NCBI RefSeq assembly: GCF_018476525.1
Contig: NZ_JAHCST010000026.1
Location: 37,871-101,870 of the forward strand
DNA from: Acrocarpospora catenulata
Lineage (GTDB): Bacteria; Actinomycetota; Actinomycetes; Streptosporangiales; Streptosporangiaceae
Length of the DNA stretch: 64,000 bases
Reading direction: 5' to 3'
Shown piece after piece: positions 21,014 to 29,905 of this stretch. The notes beneath the pieces were generated by a model. It saw only the letters and a list, made by a program, of their open reading frames with translations, made no database searches and had not been told where the DNA came from. The stretch's first letter is position 1, and every line of letters starts with the position of its first letter. A program made the translations under genes and the position numbers.

Positions 21014-22621
21014 ATGCGACGGCTGACGCGGCGGGTTGGCGACGCATCCCTCGGCACCCAGCTGTTCACGCTCCAGATGGTGATCGTCCTGCTCGCGGTC
21101 GGCGGCACGGCCACCGTCTGGGCCCAGCACACCCGCCGCCAGCTCGACGACCAGTACCGCCAGCGCGCCCTGGCCATCGCCCAGTCCGTGGCGGGCCTGC
21201 CCCAGGTCCGCGCGGCGTTCCGGGCGCCCCACCCGGAGGTGCTGCTCCAGCCGATCGCCGCCGAGGTGCAGGAGGCCACCGACGCGGACTACGTGGTCAT
21301 CGCCAACCGGGACCAGATCCGGTACGCCCACCCCAACCCCCAACTGATCGGCAAGCGGCTGTCCACCGACGGCTCGGAGGTGCTGGAGACCGGCCAGACC
21401 TGGACCGGCTCGCAGACCGGCACGCTCGGCCGCTCGGTGCGCGGCAAGGCCCCGATCTTCGACGACGCCGGGCGGGTGATCGGCCTGACCTCGGTGGGGG
21501 TGCTGGAGCAGACGGTCTCCGACCAGCTCGGGGCCGCCCTGCCCCCACTGATCTGGACGGTGCTGGCGGTGCTGGTGGCGGGCCTGCTGGGGGCGGCGCT
21601 GATCGCCCGCCGGGTACGGCGGCAGACCTTCGGCCTGGAGCCCCGGGAGATCGCCGCCCTGCTGGAGCAGCGGGAGGGCGTGCTGCACGGGGTGAAGGAG
21701 GGCGTGCTCGCGCTCGACCTGTCCGGCAGGGTGACCCTGGCCAACGACGCCGCCACCGACCTGCTCGGCCTGTCCGCCGACGCGGTCGGCCGGGACCTGG
21801 CCGAGATGGGGCTCTCCGGCCGGGTACGCGACGTGCTCGGCGGCGACGACCCGGGGGAGGACCGCATCGTGCTGCACGGCGGCCGGGTGCTGGTGCTCAA
21901 CCGCACCCCGGTCGAGGTACGCGGCCGGCACCGGGGCTGGGTGGTCACCCTGCGCGACCGCACCGAGCTGGTCCGGCTGGCCCGCGAGCTGGACGACGCC
22001 AGCTCCGCCACCGAGGCGCTCCGCGCGCAGGCCCACGAGTTCGCCAACCGCATGCATACCGTGGTCGGCCTGCTGGAGCTGGGCGAGTACGCGGCCGCCA
22101 CCCGCTACATCACCCGCACCACCGAGGCCCACAGCCGGTACTCGCAGGAGATCAGGAGCCGGGTCGCCGACCCCACGCTGGCGGCGCTTCTGCTGGCCAA
22201 GGCGGCGGAGGCGGCCGAGCGCGGGGCCTCGCTGGTGGTGGCCGAGGAGTCGGGGGTGGCCGAACTGGACGATCCGCGGGACGCCGTGCTGGTGGTCGGC
22301 AACCTGGTGGCCAACGCCGTCGACGCGCTGGAGGGCACCGGGGGAGTGGTCGAGGTGCTGGTCCGCACCGACCAGGAGGGGCTGCACGTGCGGGTCCGCG
22401 ACTCCGGCCCCGGCGTCACCCCGGAACTGGTCGAGGAGGTGTTCCGGGAGGGCTTCACCACGAAGATCGCCCAATCGGGCGCGCGCGGACTGGGCCTTGC
22501 CCTGACCCGGCAGACCTGCCTGCGCCGGGGCGGCTGGGTGCGCCTGCACAACGCCGGCGGCGCGGTGTTCACGGCCTTCCTTCCCATGCGCCAGGACGCC
22601 TTACAGGAGGCCGGGCGATGA
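21014..22621 (+). CDS. CitA/DcuS-type sensor histidine kinase
   Basis: 535 residues. Membrane helix at about 18-37, extracytoplasmic PAS-like sensor (about 40-178), second helix about 182-203, cytoplasmic PAS (about 216-320), then a dimerisation/phosphoacceptor box with His in AHEFANRMHTVVGLLELG (His about 341) and an HATPase with GNLVANAVDAL and DSGPGV. The H-box layout is that of CitA/DcuS/DctS kinases, which sense C4-dicarboxylates or citrate outside the cell. ATG 21014 follows GAGGAG. It is divergent from tctCBA and overlaps its response regulator by four bases. Confidence 0.93.
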   Translation: MRRLTRRVGDASLGTQLFTLQMVIVLLAVGGTATVWAQHTRRQLDDQYRQRALAIAQSVAGLPQVRAAFRAPHPEVLLQPIAAEVQEATDADYVVIANRDQIRYAHPNPQLIGKRLSTDGSEVLETGQTWTGSQTGTLGRSVRGKAPIFDDAGRVIGLTSVGVLEQTVSDQLGAALPPLIWTVLAVLVAGLLGAALIARRVRRQTFGLEPREIAALLEQREGVLHGVKEGVLALDLSGRVTLANDAATDLLGLSADAVGRDLAEMGLSGRVRDVLGGDDPGEDRIVLHGGRVLVLNRTPVEVRGRHRGWVVTLRDRTELVRLARELDDASSATEALRAQAHEFANRMHTVVGLLELGEYAAATRYITRTTEAHSRYSQEIRSRVADPTLAALLLAKAAEAAERGASLVVAEESGVAELDDPRDAVLVVGNLVANAVDALEGTGGVVEVLVRTDQEGLHVRVRDSGPGVTPELVEEVFREGFTTKIAQSGARGLGLALTRQTCLRRGGWVRLHNAGGAVFTAFLPMRQDALQEAGR

Positions 22622-23289
22622 CCAAGACCGTCCTGGTCGTGGACGACGACTTCATGGTGGCCCGTATCCACGGCGGCTACGTGGCCAAGACCCCCGGGTT
22701 CGCCGTGGTGGGCACCGTGCACACCGGCCGGGCGGCCATCACGGCGGTGGCCGAGCGGGCACCCGACCTGGTGCTGCTCGACATCTACCTGCCCGACATG
22801 TCCGGCCTGGAGGTGCTGCGGACCATCCGGGGCGGCGCCCAGCCGGTGGACGTGCTCGTCATCACCGCCGCCCGGGACGTTGCCACGGTCCGCGCGGCCC
22901 TGCGCGGCGGCGCCGTCAACTACCTGATCAAGCCGTTCACCGCCGCCGCCCTGGCCGATCGCCTGACCCGGTACGCCGACACCTTTCGGCAGCTCACCGA
23001 GCTCGGCGCGCAGGCCGCCCAGGAGGACGTGGACCGCCTCTTCGGGGCCGCCCCCGGCCTGTCCCAGCTGCCCAAGGGGCTCTCCCCGGCCACCTGCGCG
23101 CTGGTGGCCGAGGCGCTCCGCCGTACCGGAACCGACCTGTCGGCCGCCGAGGCGGCCGCCCTCACCGGGCTGTCCCGGGTGAGCGCCCGCCGCTACCTGG
23201 AATACCTCTGCGCCGTCGGCCAAGCCGAACTCCGCCCCCGGTACGGCACCGCGGGCCGCCCCGAACACCGCTACCGGTGGATGCCCTGA
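22618..23289 (+). CDS. CitB/DcuR-type response regulator
   Basis: 223 residues. Receiver domain at 1-120 with VVDDDFMV, phospho-Asp in LLDIYLPDMSG (about residue 58) and Lys in LIKPFTAAAL. The C-terminal helix-turn-helix (about 165-215; LSAAEAAALTGLSRVSARRYLEYL) is as in CitB/DcuR. Presumed to activate the divergent tctCBA operon. The stop codon sits inside the first unit of a 16-17-bp tandem repeat. Confidence 0.93.
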   Translation: MTKTVLVVDDDFMVARIHGGYVAKTPGFAVVGTVHTGRAAITAVAERAPDLVLLDIYLPDMSGLEVLRTIRGGAQPVDVLVITAARDVATVRAALRGGAVNYLIKPFTAAALADRLTRYADTFRQLTELGAQAAQEDVDRLFGAAPGLSQLPKGLSPATCALVAEALRRTGTDLSAAEAAALTGLSRVSARRYLEYLCAVGQAELRPRYGTAGRPEHRYRWMP

Positions 23290-23413
23290 GCCCTCGGACG
23301 CCCTGAGCCTTGGATGGCCTAAGCCTTTTGATGCCCTGAGCCTTGGATGCCCTGAGCCCCCGGTTGGGCTGGGTCCCCGGTTGGGCTGGGCCCCCGGTTG
23401 GGCTGGGCCTCCC
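23281..23413 (+). repeat. 16-17-bp tandem repeat amplified from the response-regulator stop
   Basis: Eight units of 16-17 bp. The first unit (ATGCCCTGAGCCCTCGG) contains the gene's own last codons and stop. Units 2-5 keep GCCCTGAGCC with small changes (the third reads GGCCTAAGCC), and units 6-8 change to TTGGGCTGGGNCCCCGG. This looks like slippage expansion of a gene's 3' end with drift. There is no spacer structure, so it is not CRISPR. Confidence 0.8.
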
Positions 23414-23535
23414 ACCCCGACTTGCCGGGAAAATGCGCCTTTGCCGACTTCCGGTTGGCATTACGGGTGATGTCGTGGAAACAGGGCGAATGCTCTGTTC
23501 GCCCCTTCCGCAGGCTTCACGATCCGGAAGGTGGG

Positions 23536-24336
23536 ATGAGGATGTCCATGGGTTCCCAGACGGGTTCGGACCGGATGTCGCGGCCGCTGACCGGCCGGGT
23601 GGCGGTGGTCACCGGGGCGTCCAGCGGGATCGGGGAGGCGACCGCCGAACGGCTCGCGGAACTGGGCGCGACCGTGGTGATGATGGCCCGCCGGGCCGAC
23701 CGGCTGGACGCACTGGTCGAGCGGATCACCAAGGGCGACGGCAGCGCGGTGGCGATGGCCGTCGACGTGACCGACACCATGGCCGTCCGCGAGGCGGCCC
23801 AGCGGGTGTCCGGCGAACTCGGCGACGCCGACCTGGTCTTCAACAACGCGGGCGTGATGCTCCCCGCACCGATCGAGGAACTCCACATCGACGAGTGGCG
23901 CCAGCAGATCGACCTGAACATCGGCGGCCTGATGAACATCATCGCCGCGTTCGTCCCCCAGCTGGTGCGCTGCGGCACCGAACGCGGAGTCGCCGACCTG
24001 ATCAACACCGCCTCCATCACCGCCGAGAACATCCACCCCAACTTCGCCGTCTACTCCGCCACCAAGGCCTACGTCGCCCACCTCTCCCGCAACCTCCGCG
24101 TGGAGTTGGGCCCCAAGAACGTACGGGTGACCGCCATCGAACCCGGCATCGTCGGCACCGAACTCCAGGACCACGTCACCGACGAGGGCACCCTACGCTG
24201 GCTGGCCGAAACCAGAAAGTCAGTGGAATGGCTAACCCCAGAGGACGTGGCCCAGGTAGTGGGCTTCATCGCCTCACTACCACCCAGGGTCAACCTCCAA
24301 CAGGTCACCATCATGCCCACGGCCCAGGGCAACTGA
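23536..24336 (+). CDS. SDR family NAD(P)-dependent oxidoreductase
   Basis: 266 residues from ATG 23536, preceded by GGAAGG; in-frame ATGs at 23542 and 23548 are possible. Classical short-chain dehydrogenase: cofactor loop VVTGASSGIGEA (about 22-33), NNAGVM (about 105), catalytic Ser in NTASIT and YSATKAYVAHL (Tyr/Lys). MARRADRLDAL after beta-2 suggests an NADP preference. The closest type is YdfG-like 3-hydroxy acid or alcohol dehydrogenases; the substrate is unknown. Confidence 0.88.
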   Translation: MRMSMGSQTGSDRMSRPLTGRVAVVTGASSGIGEATAERLAELGATVVMMARRADRLDALVERITKGDGSAVAMAVDVTDTMAVREAAQRVSGELGDADLVFNNAGVMLPAPIEELHIDEWRQQIDLNIGGLMNIIAAFVPQLVRCGTERGVADLINTASITAENIHPNFAVYSATKAYVAHLSRNLRVELGPKNVRVTAIEPGIVGTELQDHVTDEGTLRWLAETRKSVEWLTPEDVAQVVGFIASLPPRVNLQQVTIMPTAQGN

Positions 24337-24371
24337 GCCCGATTTCGCCCCTTGCTGGTGGCTGTGCTGGA

Positions 24372-24403
24372 AGACCGTCTGAATCCTCAGCGCGGCAGTC
24401 ACG
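24372..24403. repeat. 32-bp repeat, copy A (matches the ctaA 3' end)
   Basis: This stretch is the reverse complement of 37951-37982 with one mismatch in 32. In copy B it covers the last codons and stop of ctaA; here it overlaps the stop codon of the Nudix gene. It is inverted relative to copy B, as is the neighbouring pgl 3' duplication. Confidence 0.9.
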
Positions 24404-24800
24404 GAGAGTCGGGGCCGCGCAGCCTGGAGAACCAGTCGGCGATCGATCGCTTGTAGCCCTGTGGCATTCGTAGGTTTTCCACCTCGTGTTCGCTGAACAG
24501 GGCTATCTGTTTGTGTTCGTGGCTGAGTACGGGTGGCTGGTCGGTGTCGACTGTGGCGCCGTAGGTCACGATCAATACGTCGGCGTCTTCGTGGATGTGG
24601 TACTGCCAGGAGTCCAAGATGGGGCCGATCTGAGCCTCCCAGCCGGTTTCTTCGCTGATTTCGCGTGAGAGGCAGGCCGGTGGGTCTTCGCCGAGTTCCA
24701 GTTTGCCTCCGGGTAGTTCCCATTCGTCGCGTTCGTTTCGTAGTAGCAGTACCTGACCAGCACGGACGATCACACCCTTCACCGATACGGGGAACCTCAT
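24399..24800 (-). CDS. Nudix hydrolase
   Basis: 133 residues. The Nudix box is complete: GGKLELGEDPPACLSREISEETGW without its last residue (about 32-54, GX5EX7REUXEEXGU). The N-terminus MRFPVSVKGVIVRAGQVLLLRN is typical of MutT-like enzymes. It hydrolyses a nucleoside diphosphate linked to an unknown group. The RBS GGGAGG lies 10 bases before ATG. Base and codon use look less GC-biased than in neighbours (many TT/TG third positions), hinting at recent arrival. It is wedged between pgl and the 32-bp repeat. Confidence 0.87.
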   Translation of the reverse strand: MRFPVSVKGVIVRAGQVLLLRNERDEWELPGGKLELGEDPPACLSREISEETGWEAQIGPILDSWQYHIHEDADVLIVTYGATVDTDQPPVLSHEHKQIALFSEHEVENLRMPQGYKRSIADWFSRLRGPDSP

Positions 24801-24846
24801 CGGTGGGTGACCTCCCTTCGTTGGTTGCTGCGCCTGGGTGGGCGGG

Positions 24847-25617
24847 TCAGGGTGAGGCGATCCGGCCCAGGCCGGGGGGGATCTGGGCGGCTGCTGCGCG
24901 GTCCAGGAGAAAGAGGGTGCGCTGGCGGCCTCTGGCGCCCGCGCCCGGGGCCTGCAGGCGGCCGCCGGTGAGGGCCAGGTGGACGGCGCGGGCCTTTTCG
25001 GCGCCTGCGGCCACCACCCAGACCTCGCGGGCGGCCTGGATGGCGGGGAAGGTGAGGGAGACGCGGATGGGGGGTGGTTTGGGGGAGCCGTGTACCGCGA
25101 CTACGGGGCGCTCCTCCTCATAGAGGGCGGGCTGGCCGGGGAACAGGGAGGCGACGTGGCAGTCGGGGCCCAGGCCGAGGAGGAGGATGTCGAAGAACGG
25201 GACAGGGCCGTGGTCCTCGGGGCGGGCGGCCTTGGACAGTTCGGCGGCGTAGGCGTCGGCTGCTTCCTCGGCCGTGAGGCCGGCGTCGGCGGGGGGCATC
25301 TCGTGTATCCGGGCCGGGTCCACGTCCACGTGGTCGAGCAGGGCCTCTCGGGCCTGGGTGGCGTTTCGGTCAGGGTCGCCGGAGGGCAGGAAGCGCTCGT
25401 CGCCCCACCACAGGTCCAGTGCGGGCCATTCGATGGCGTCCCGGGCGGGGGTGGCGGCGATCGCGGCCAAGGTGGCGATGCCCAGAGTGCCCCCGGTGAG
25501 CACGACGTGCGCGGGCCGGGCCGCCTGCACGTCCACCAGGCGGGTGATCAGCCGTGCCGCCACCGCCTCAGCCAGCACCGTGGCGTCCTTGTGCACCAGA
25601 ACACTAGGGACACTCAT
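24847..25617 (-). CDS. pgl: 6-phosphogluconolactonase
   Basis: 256 residues. Second step of the oxidative pentose phosphate pathway, hydrolysing 6-phosphogluconolactone. Conserved LTGGTLG, WWGDERFLP, ILLLGLGPDCHVASLFPG and the C-terminal alpha/beta SugP-isomerase-like fold are visible. Start ATG 25617 (MSVPSVLVHKDATV) has GGAGG 9 bases upstream; a longer frame from 25659 lacks support. Last gene of tkt-tal-pgi-zwf-opcA-pgl. The final 149 bp are duplicated, inverted, at 36223-36370. Confidence 0.95.
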   Translation of the reverse strand: MSVPSVLVHKDATVLAEAVAARLITRLVDVQAARPAHVVLTGGTLGIATLAAIAATPARDAIEWPALDLWWGDERFLPSGDPDRNATQAREALLDHVDVDPARIHEMPPADAGLTAEEAADAYAAELSKAARPEDHGPVPFFDILLLGLGPDCHVASLFPGQPALYEEERPVVAVHGSPKPPPIRVSLTFPAIQAAREVWVVAAGAEKARAVHLALTGGRLQAPGAGARGRQRTLFLLDRAAAAQIPPGLGRIASP

Positions 25618-25736
25618 CACCAAATCCTCCAAATTCCTGAAATTTCCTGCGAAAGCCATACGTGTTGGGATAAAACGGAAGGACCGGGCCCCTTCCGGTG
25701 GGTAGGGGGACCCGGTCCAAACGTTACGCCAGCCGG

Positions 25737-26651
25737 TTACGCCGGTGGCTGCTTCGACAGGTGGTGCAGGGCGTCGGCGTAGGTCTCGTCGGGATCCAGC
25801 CGGCGCAGCTCCTCGGCGATCAGGTCGGCGGTGGGACGGCGCGCCAGCGCCACCCGCCGGTCCGGCTGCCCCGGCCGGGAGAGCGTGGCCAGCCGCGCGT
25901 CCGACCGGGTGAGCGTCAGCTCCCCGCCCGGCTCCAGGCTCAGCCGCACCGCGGTGATCCCCGGCCCCGACGACTCGCCCACCCCGATGGGCGCCCCGAA
26001 CCGCTGCGACAGCCAGGCCGACAGCAGCACCGCGCTTGGATGCCCGGGCGAGGCCTCCACGACGCCCGCCGTAACCCGGCCGATGGGCTGGTCGAACGCC
26101 GCCGCCAGCAGCGAGCGCCAGGTGGTGAGCCGGGTCCAGGCCAGATCGGTGTCACCCGGCACATAACCCGCGCAGCGCCCGGCGATCGCCCGAACCGGAT
26201 CCGGCGAGGCGGCGGCGTCGGTGATCCGCCGGCCCGCCAGCTGCCCGACCTTGTCCTTGGCCGGGACCTCCGGGCAGAAGTTCGGCCACCACACCACCAC
26301 CGGCGTGTCGGTCAGCAGCAGCGGGCTGATCACCGACTCGGCGTGCTGGGTCAGCTCCCCGTACAGGCGGAGCAGCACCACCTCGCCCGGCGAGGACTCG
26401 CCCACCCGCAACTCGGCGTCGAGCCGGTTCGGCTCGGCCGGGTCCCGGGCGATCACCACCAGGATGCGCGAGGGGTGCTCCCTGGCCGCGTCGGTGGCCG
26501 CCCGGACCGCGTCGTACTGCCCGGCCTCGTCGCAGACCACCACCAGGGTGAGCACCATGCCCACCGCGGGGGCGCCCATCTGGTGCCGGAGCCTGGTCAG
26601 CGTCGAGGAGATCTTCGACGCCGTGGTCTCGGTCAGGTTGAAGCTGGTCAC
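25737..26651 (-). CDS. opcA: OpcA, glucose-6-phosphate dehydrogenase assembly protein
   Basis: 304 residues. OpcA is an actinobacterial/cyanobacterial protein required for full activity of Zwf. Conserved TPVVVWWPNFCPEVPA (about 113-128), TDLAWTRLTTWRSLLAAAFD (about 168-187) and a C-terminal RRPTADLIAEELRRLDPDETY segment are seen. It overlaps zwf by four bases, matching the usual zwf-opcA-pgl order. It probably acts by direct contact with Zwf. Confidence 0.95.
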   Translation of the reverse strand: MTSFNLTETTASKISSTLTRLRHQMGAPAVGMVLTLVVVCDEAGQYDAVRAATDAAREHPSRILVVIARDPAEPNRLDAELRVGESSPGEVVLLRLYGELTQHAESVISPLLLTDTPVVVWWPNFCPEVPAKDKVGQLAGRRITDAAASPDPVRAIAGRCAGYVPGDTDLAWTRLTTWRSLLAAAFDQPIGRVTAGVVEASPGHPSAVLLSAWLSQRFGAPIGVGESSGPGITAVRLSLEPGGELTLTRSDARLATLSRPGQPDRRVALARRPTADLIAEELRRLDPDETYADALHHLSKQPPA

Positions 26652-28282
26652 AGCCGCCTCCAGACGCGCCCGTCCCGGGCCAGCATGGCATCGGCCGACG
26701 GGGGACCCCAGGTTCCGGACGGGTAGCCCTCAGGCCGGCCGTGGGTGGCCCAGTAATCCTCGATCGGGTCCAGGATCTGCCAGGACAGCTCCACCTCCCG
26801 CTGGTGCGGGAAGAGCGGCGGATCGCCGATGAGCACGTCCAGCAGCAGCCGCTCGTACGCCTCAGGAGAGCTTTCCATGAACGACTCGCCGTAGGCGAAG
26901 TCCATGGACACGTCCCGGACCTCCATCGCGGTGCCCGGCACCTTGGAGCCGAACCGCACCGTGATGCCCTCGTCCGGCTGCACCCGGATGACCAGCGCGT
27001 TCTGCCCCAGGATCTCGGTGTCGTCCTTGCTGAACGGCAGGTGCGGCGCCCGCTGGAAGATCACCGCCACCTCGGTCACCCGGCGGCCCAGGCGCTTGCC
27101 CGCGCGCAGGTAGAAGGGCACTCCGGCCCAGCGCCGGTTGGCCACCTCCAGCTTGATCGCCGCGTAGGTGTCGGTCTTGGAGTCGGCGGGGATGCCGTCC
27201 TCCTCCAGGTAGCCGATCACCTTCTCGCCGCCCTGCCAGCCCCCCGTGTACTGGCCCCGGGAGGTGCCCGTCTCCAGATCGTCCGGCAGCCGGACGGCCT
27301 TGAGCACCTTCTCCTTCTCCCGGCGCAGCGACTCGGCGTCGAAGGAGGTCGGGTCCTCCATGGCCACCAGCGCCAGCAGCTGGAGCAGGTGGTTCTGGAT
27401 CACGTCCCTGGCCGCGCCGATGCCGTCGTAGTACCCGGCCCGGCTGCCGATGCCGATGTCCTCGGCCATCGTGATCTGGACGTGGTCGACGTAGCCGCGG
27501 TTCCAGATCGGCTCGTACAGGGTGTTGGCGAAGCGCAGCGCCAGGATGTTCTGGACCGTCTCCTTGCCCAGGTAGTGGTCGATGCGGAAGACCGAGCTCT
27601 CCGGGAAGACCGCGCTGGTGATCTCGTTGAGTTCGCGGGCGCTCCGCAGGTCGTGGCCGAACGGCTTCTCGATCACCACCCGGCGCCAGGAACCCTGCGG
27701 GCCCTGGGCCAGGCCGGTGCGCTTCAGTTGCTCCACCACGGTCGGGAAGAACTTCGGCGGCACCGACAGGTAGAACGCGTAGTTGCCGCCGGTGCCCCGG
27801 GTCCGGTCGATCTCCCTGAGCATCGACGCCAGCCGGTCGAAGGCGACGTCGTCGGTGAACTCGCCAGGGCAGAACTGGATGCCCTCCCTGATCTGCTTCC
27901 AGACCTCCTCGCGGAACGGGGTGCGCGCGTTCTCCTTCACCGCCTCGTACGTCACCTGGGCGAAGTCCTCGTGCGCCCAGTCCCGGCGGGCGAAGCCGAC
28001 CAGCGAGAAGCCGGGCGGCAGCAGCCCCCGGTTGCCCAGGTCGTAGATGGCCGGGAGCAGCTTGCGGCGGGCCAGGTCGCCGGTCACCCCGAAGAGCACC
28101 AGCACACACGGCCCGGCCACCCGGGGCAGCCGCTTGTCGCGCGGGTCGCGCAGCGGGTTGCCCGCCATCGCCTCGGCCAAGGCGTCCAGCAGCGTCTCCG
28201 CCTCCGGTTCCTCCGCCGCGGCGGGCAACTCGACGGTCTCGACCGGGATCACCTTGGCCTGCGGTCGCTTCCGCTCACTCAT
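26648..28282 (-). CDS. zwf: glucose-6-phosphate 1-dehydrogenase
   Basis: 544 residues; the N-terminal extension (about 1-50) is Glu/Ala-rich, as in other actinobacterial Zwf. NADP-binding VLFGVTGDLARRKLLPAIYD (about 60-79), active-site RIDHYLGKETVQN (about 217-229) and substrate loop EKPFGHDL are intact. It oxidises glucose-6-phosphate to 6-phosphogluconolactone, producing NADPH. It lies 7 bp after pgi and overlaps opcA. Confidence 0.97.
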   Translation of the reverse strand: MSERKRPQAKVIPVETVELPAAAEEPEAETLLDALAEAMAGNPLRDPRDKRLPRVAGPCVLVLFGVTGDLARRKLLPAIYDLGNRGLLPPGFSLVGFARRDWAHEDFAQVTYEAVKENARTPFREEVWKQIREGIQFCPGEFTDDVAFDRLASMLREIDRTRGTGGNYAFYLSVPPKFFPTVVEQLKRTGLAQGPQGSWRRVVIEKPFGHDLRSARELNEITSAVFPESSVFRIDHYLGKETVQNILALRFANTLYEPIWNRGYVDHVQITMAEDIGIGSRAGYYDGIGAARDVIQNHLLQLLALVAMEDPTSFDAESLRREKEKVLKAVRLPDDLETGTSRGQYTGGWQGGEKVIGYLEEDGIPADSKTDTYAAIKLEVANRRWAGVPFYLRAGKRLGRRVTEVAVIFQRAPHLPFSKDDTEILGQNALVIRVQPDEGITVRFGSKVPGTAMEVRDVSMDFAYGESFMESSPEAYERLLLDVLIGDPPLFPHQREVELSWQILDPIEDYWATHGRPEGYPSGTWGPPSADAMLARDGRVWRRL

Positions 28283-28289
28283 TCCGGGT

Positions 28290-29903
28290 TCAGAGCTCCT
28301 CCGCCACCGAGAGCAGATGCGCGACTCCGGCCACGCGATCGGTCAGGTGCAACCGTACGGCGGGCCGGTTACGGGACCATAGCGCCCCGATGTCGCCCAG
28401 TGCCTGCGCCAGCTGGAGCCGGCCCAGCGTGTACGGCTTGCCCGGCACCGGCACGTCCTCCGCGACCGCCCCGGTGATCTGGAGGAAGACCCCGACCTGC
28501 GGCCCGCCCTTGTGGTACTGCCCGGTCGAGTGCAGGAACCGGGGCCCCCAGCCGAAGGTGACCGCGTGCGGCGTGCGGTAGTCCAGCAGCGAGCGCAGGG
28601 TCGCCACGTCGGCGGCGGCCCACGCCTCGGCCGTCTGCTCGAAGTCCCCGGAGCCGAGGCTGGCGGCGTCGAAGGCCGCCTCCCGGTCCAGGTACGCCAT
28701 GATCGCCAGGTAGCCGCGCTCGGGGACGGCGTGCAGCAGCGCGGTCAGCACGTCGGCCAGGTTCTTCGGGTGTCCGGGCACCGTGCCGTACACCTCCACC
28801 GGGCCGTCCACCAGCAGCGGCGGGCCGAGGTCCGGGGACTCCTGGAGGATCTTGGCGGTGTTCTCCTTGGACTCGGCCACGTTCGGCTGGTCGAACGGGT
28901 CGATGCCGAGCACCCGCCCGGCGACGGCCGTGGCGTACTCCCAGACCAGGAACTGGGCGCCCAGCGGGCCCTCCACCCGGATGTCGCCCTCGCCGCCGAT
29001 GTTCACCGCGAACTGGTCGCCGGCCTCGGCCGCCTCGGCCCCCACCACCGGCAGGATGCCCTTGCCCTGCTTGCCGGTGGACTCGGCGATCAGCTGCTCG
29101 ATCCAGTCCGGCAGCCCGTTGATGTCGGAGAGGCTGTCGCGCAGGATCAGCTTGTCCCGCCCGGCCAGCGCCATCGCGCCGAGCAGCGCCCCCAGGTCGA
29201 GACCCGGGTTGCCCTCGTCCTGCGCCAGCAGCGGCTGCAACGCGGCGGCGTCGTCCAGCAGCCGTACCACGTCCGCCCCGGCCAGCGCGCTCGGCACCAG
29301 GCCGAAGGCGCTCAGCGCGCTGTAGCGCCCGCCCACGTTCGGGTCGGCCAGGAACACCTGGTACCCGGCCTCGGTCGCGGTCTTCTCCAGCGGTGAGCCG
29401 GGGTCGGTGACCACCACGATCCGGTCGGCCGGGTCGATGCCCGCCGCCCGGAACGCCTCCTCGTAGATCCGCCGGTGGCTGTCGGTCTCGATGGTGCCGC
29501 CGCTCTTGCTGGCCACCACCACCACCGTGCGGTCCAGGCGGTCGCCCAGCGCCCGCCTGACCTGGTCGGGGTCGGTGGTGTCCAGCACGGTCAGCGGGAC
29601 GTCCTCGGTGGCGCAGATGACCTCGGGGGCCAGCGAGGAGCCGCCCATCCCGGCCAGCACCACGTGCTCCAGGCCCTCGGCCCGCACCCGTTCCACCAGC
29701 TTGGTGATCTCTGGGAGCAGCTCCCGGCTGGTCAGCGGCAGCGTCAGCCAGCCCAGCCGGATCTCCGCCTCGGGCTGGGCGTCCGGCCCCCAGAGGGTGG
29801 GGTCACCCGCGGCGAGGGCCGCGGGCACCCCCTCGGCGACCAGCTTCTCCCGGACGGCCGCCGTCGCCGCGGCGGCTTCGCCCAGGTGCACCTCAATGCT
29901 CAT
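28290..29903 (-). CDS. pgi: glucose-6-phosphate isomerase
   Basis: 537 residues. The phosphosugar-isomerase core shows VLAGMGGSSLAPEV (about 82-95), VVVVASKSGGTIETDSH (about 146-162) and VTDPGSPLEKTA. This is the bacterial form found inside pentose-phosphate operons together with tal, divergent in sequence from E. coli Pgi. It links glucose-6-phosphate and fructose-6-phosphate. It is 2 bp after tal and 7 bp before zwf, thus operonic. Confidence 0.93.
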   Translation of the reverse strand: MSIEVHLGEAAAATAAVREKLVAEGVPAALAAGDPTLWGPDAQPEAEIRLGWLTLPLTSRELLPEITKLVERVRAEGLEHVVLAGMGGSSLAPEVICATEDVPLTVLDTTDPDQVRRALGDRLDRTVVVVASKSGGTIETDSHRRIYEEAFRAAGIDPADRIVVVTDPGSPLEKTATEAGYQVFLADPNVGGRYSALSAFGLVPSALAGADVVRLLDDAAALQPLLAQDEGNPGLDLGALLGAMALAGRDKLILRDSLSDINGLPDWIEQLIAESTGKQGKGILPVVGAEAAEAGDQFAVNIGGEGDIRVEGPLGAQFLVWEYATAVAGRVLGIDPFDQPNVAESKENTAKILQESPDLGPPLLVDGPVEVYGTVPGHPKNLADVLTALLHAVPERGYLAIMAYLDREAAFDAASLGSGDFEQTAEAWAAADVATLRSLLDYRTPHAVTFGWGPRFLHSTGQYHKGGPQVGVFLQITGAVAEDVPVPGKPYTLGRLQLAQALGDIGALWSRNRPAVRLHLTDRVAGVAHLLSVAEEL

Positions 29904-29905
29904 GA

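Noticed and set aside
26741..28477. 578-residue plus-strand open frame opposite zwf
   Set aside because: Antisense shadow; zwf motifs on the minus strand are complete and operon spacing fits.
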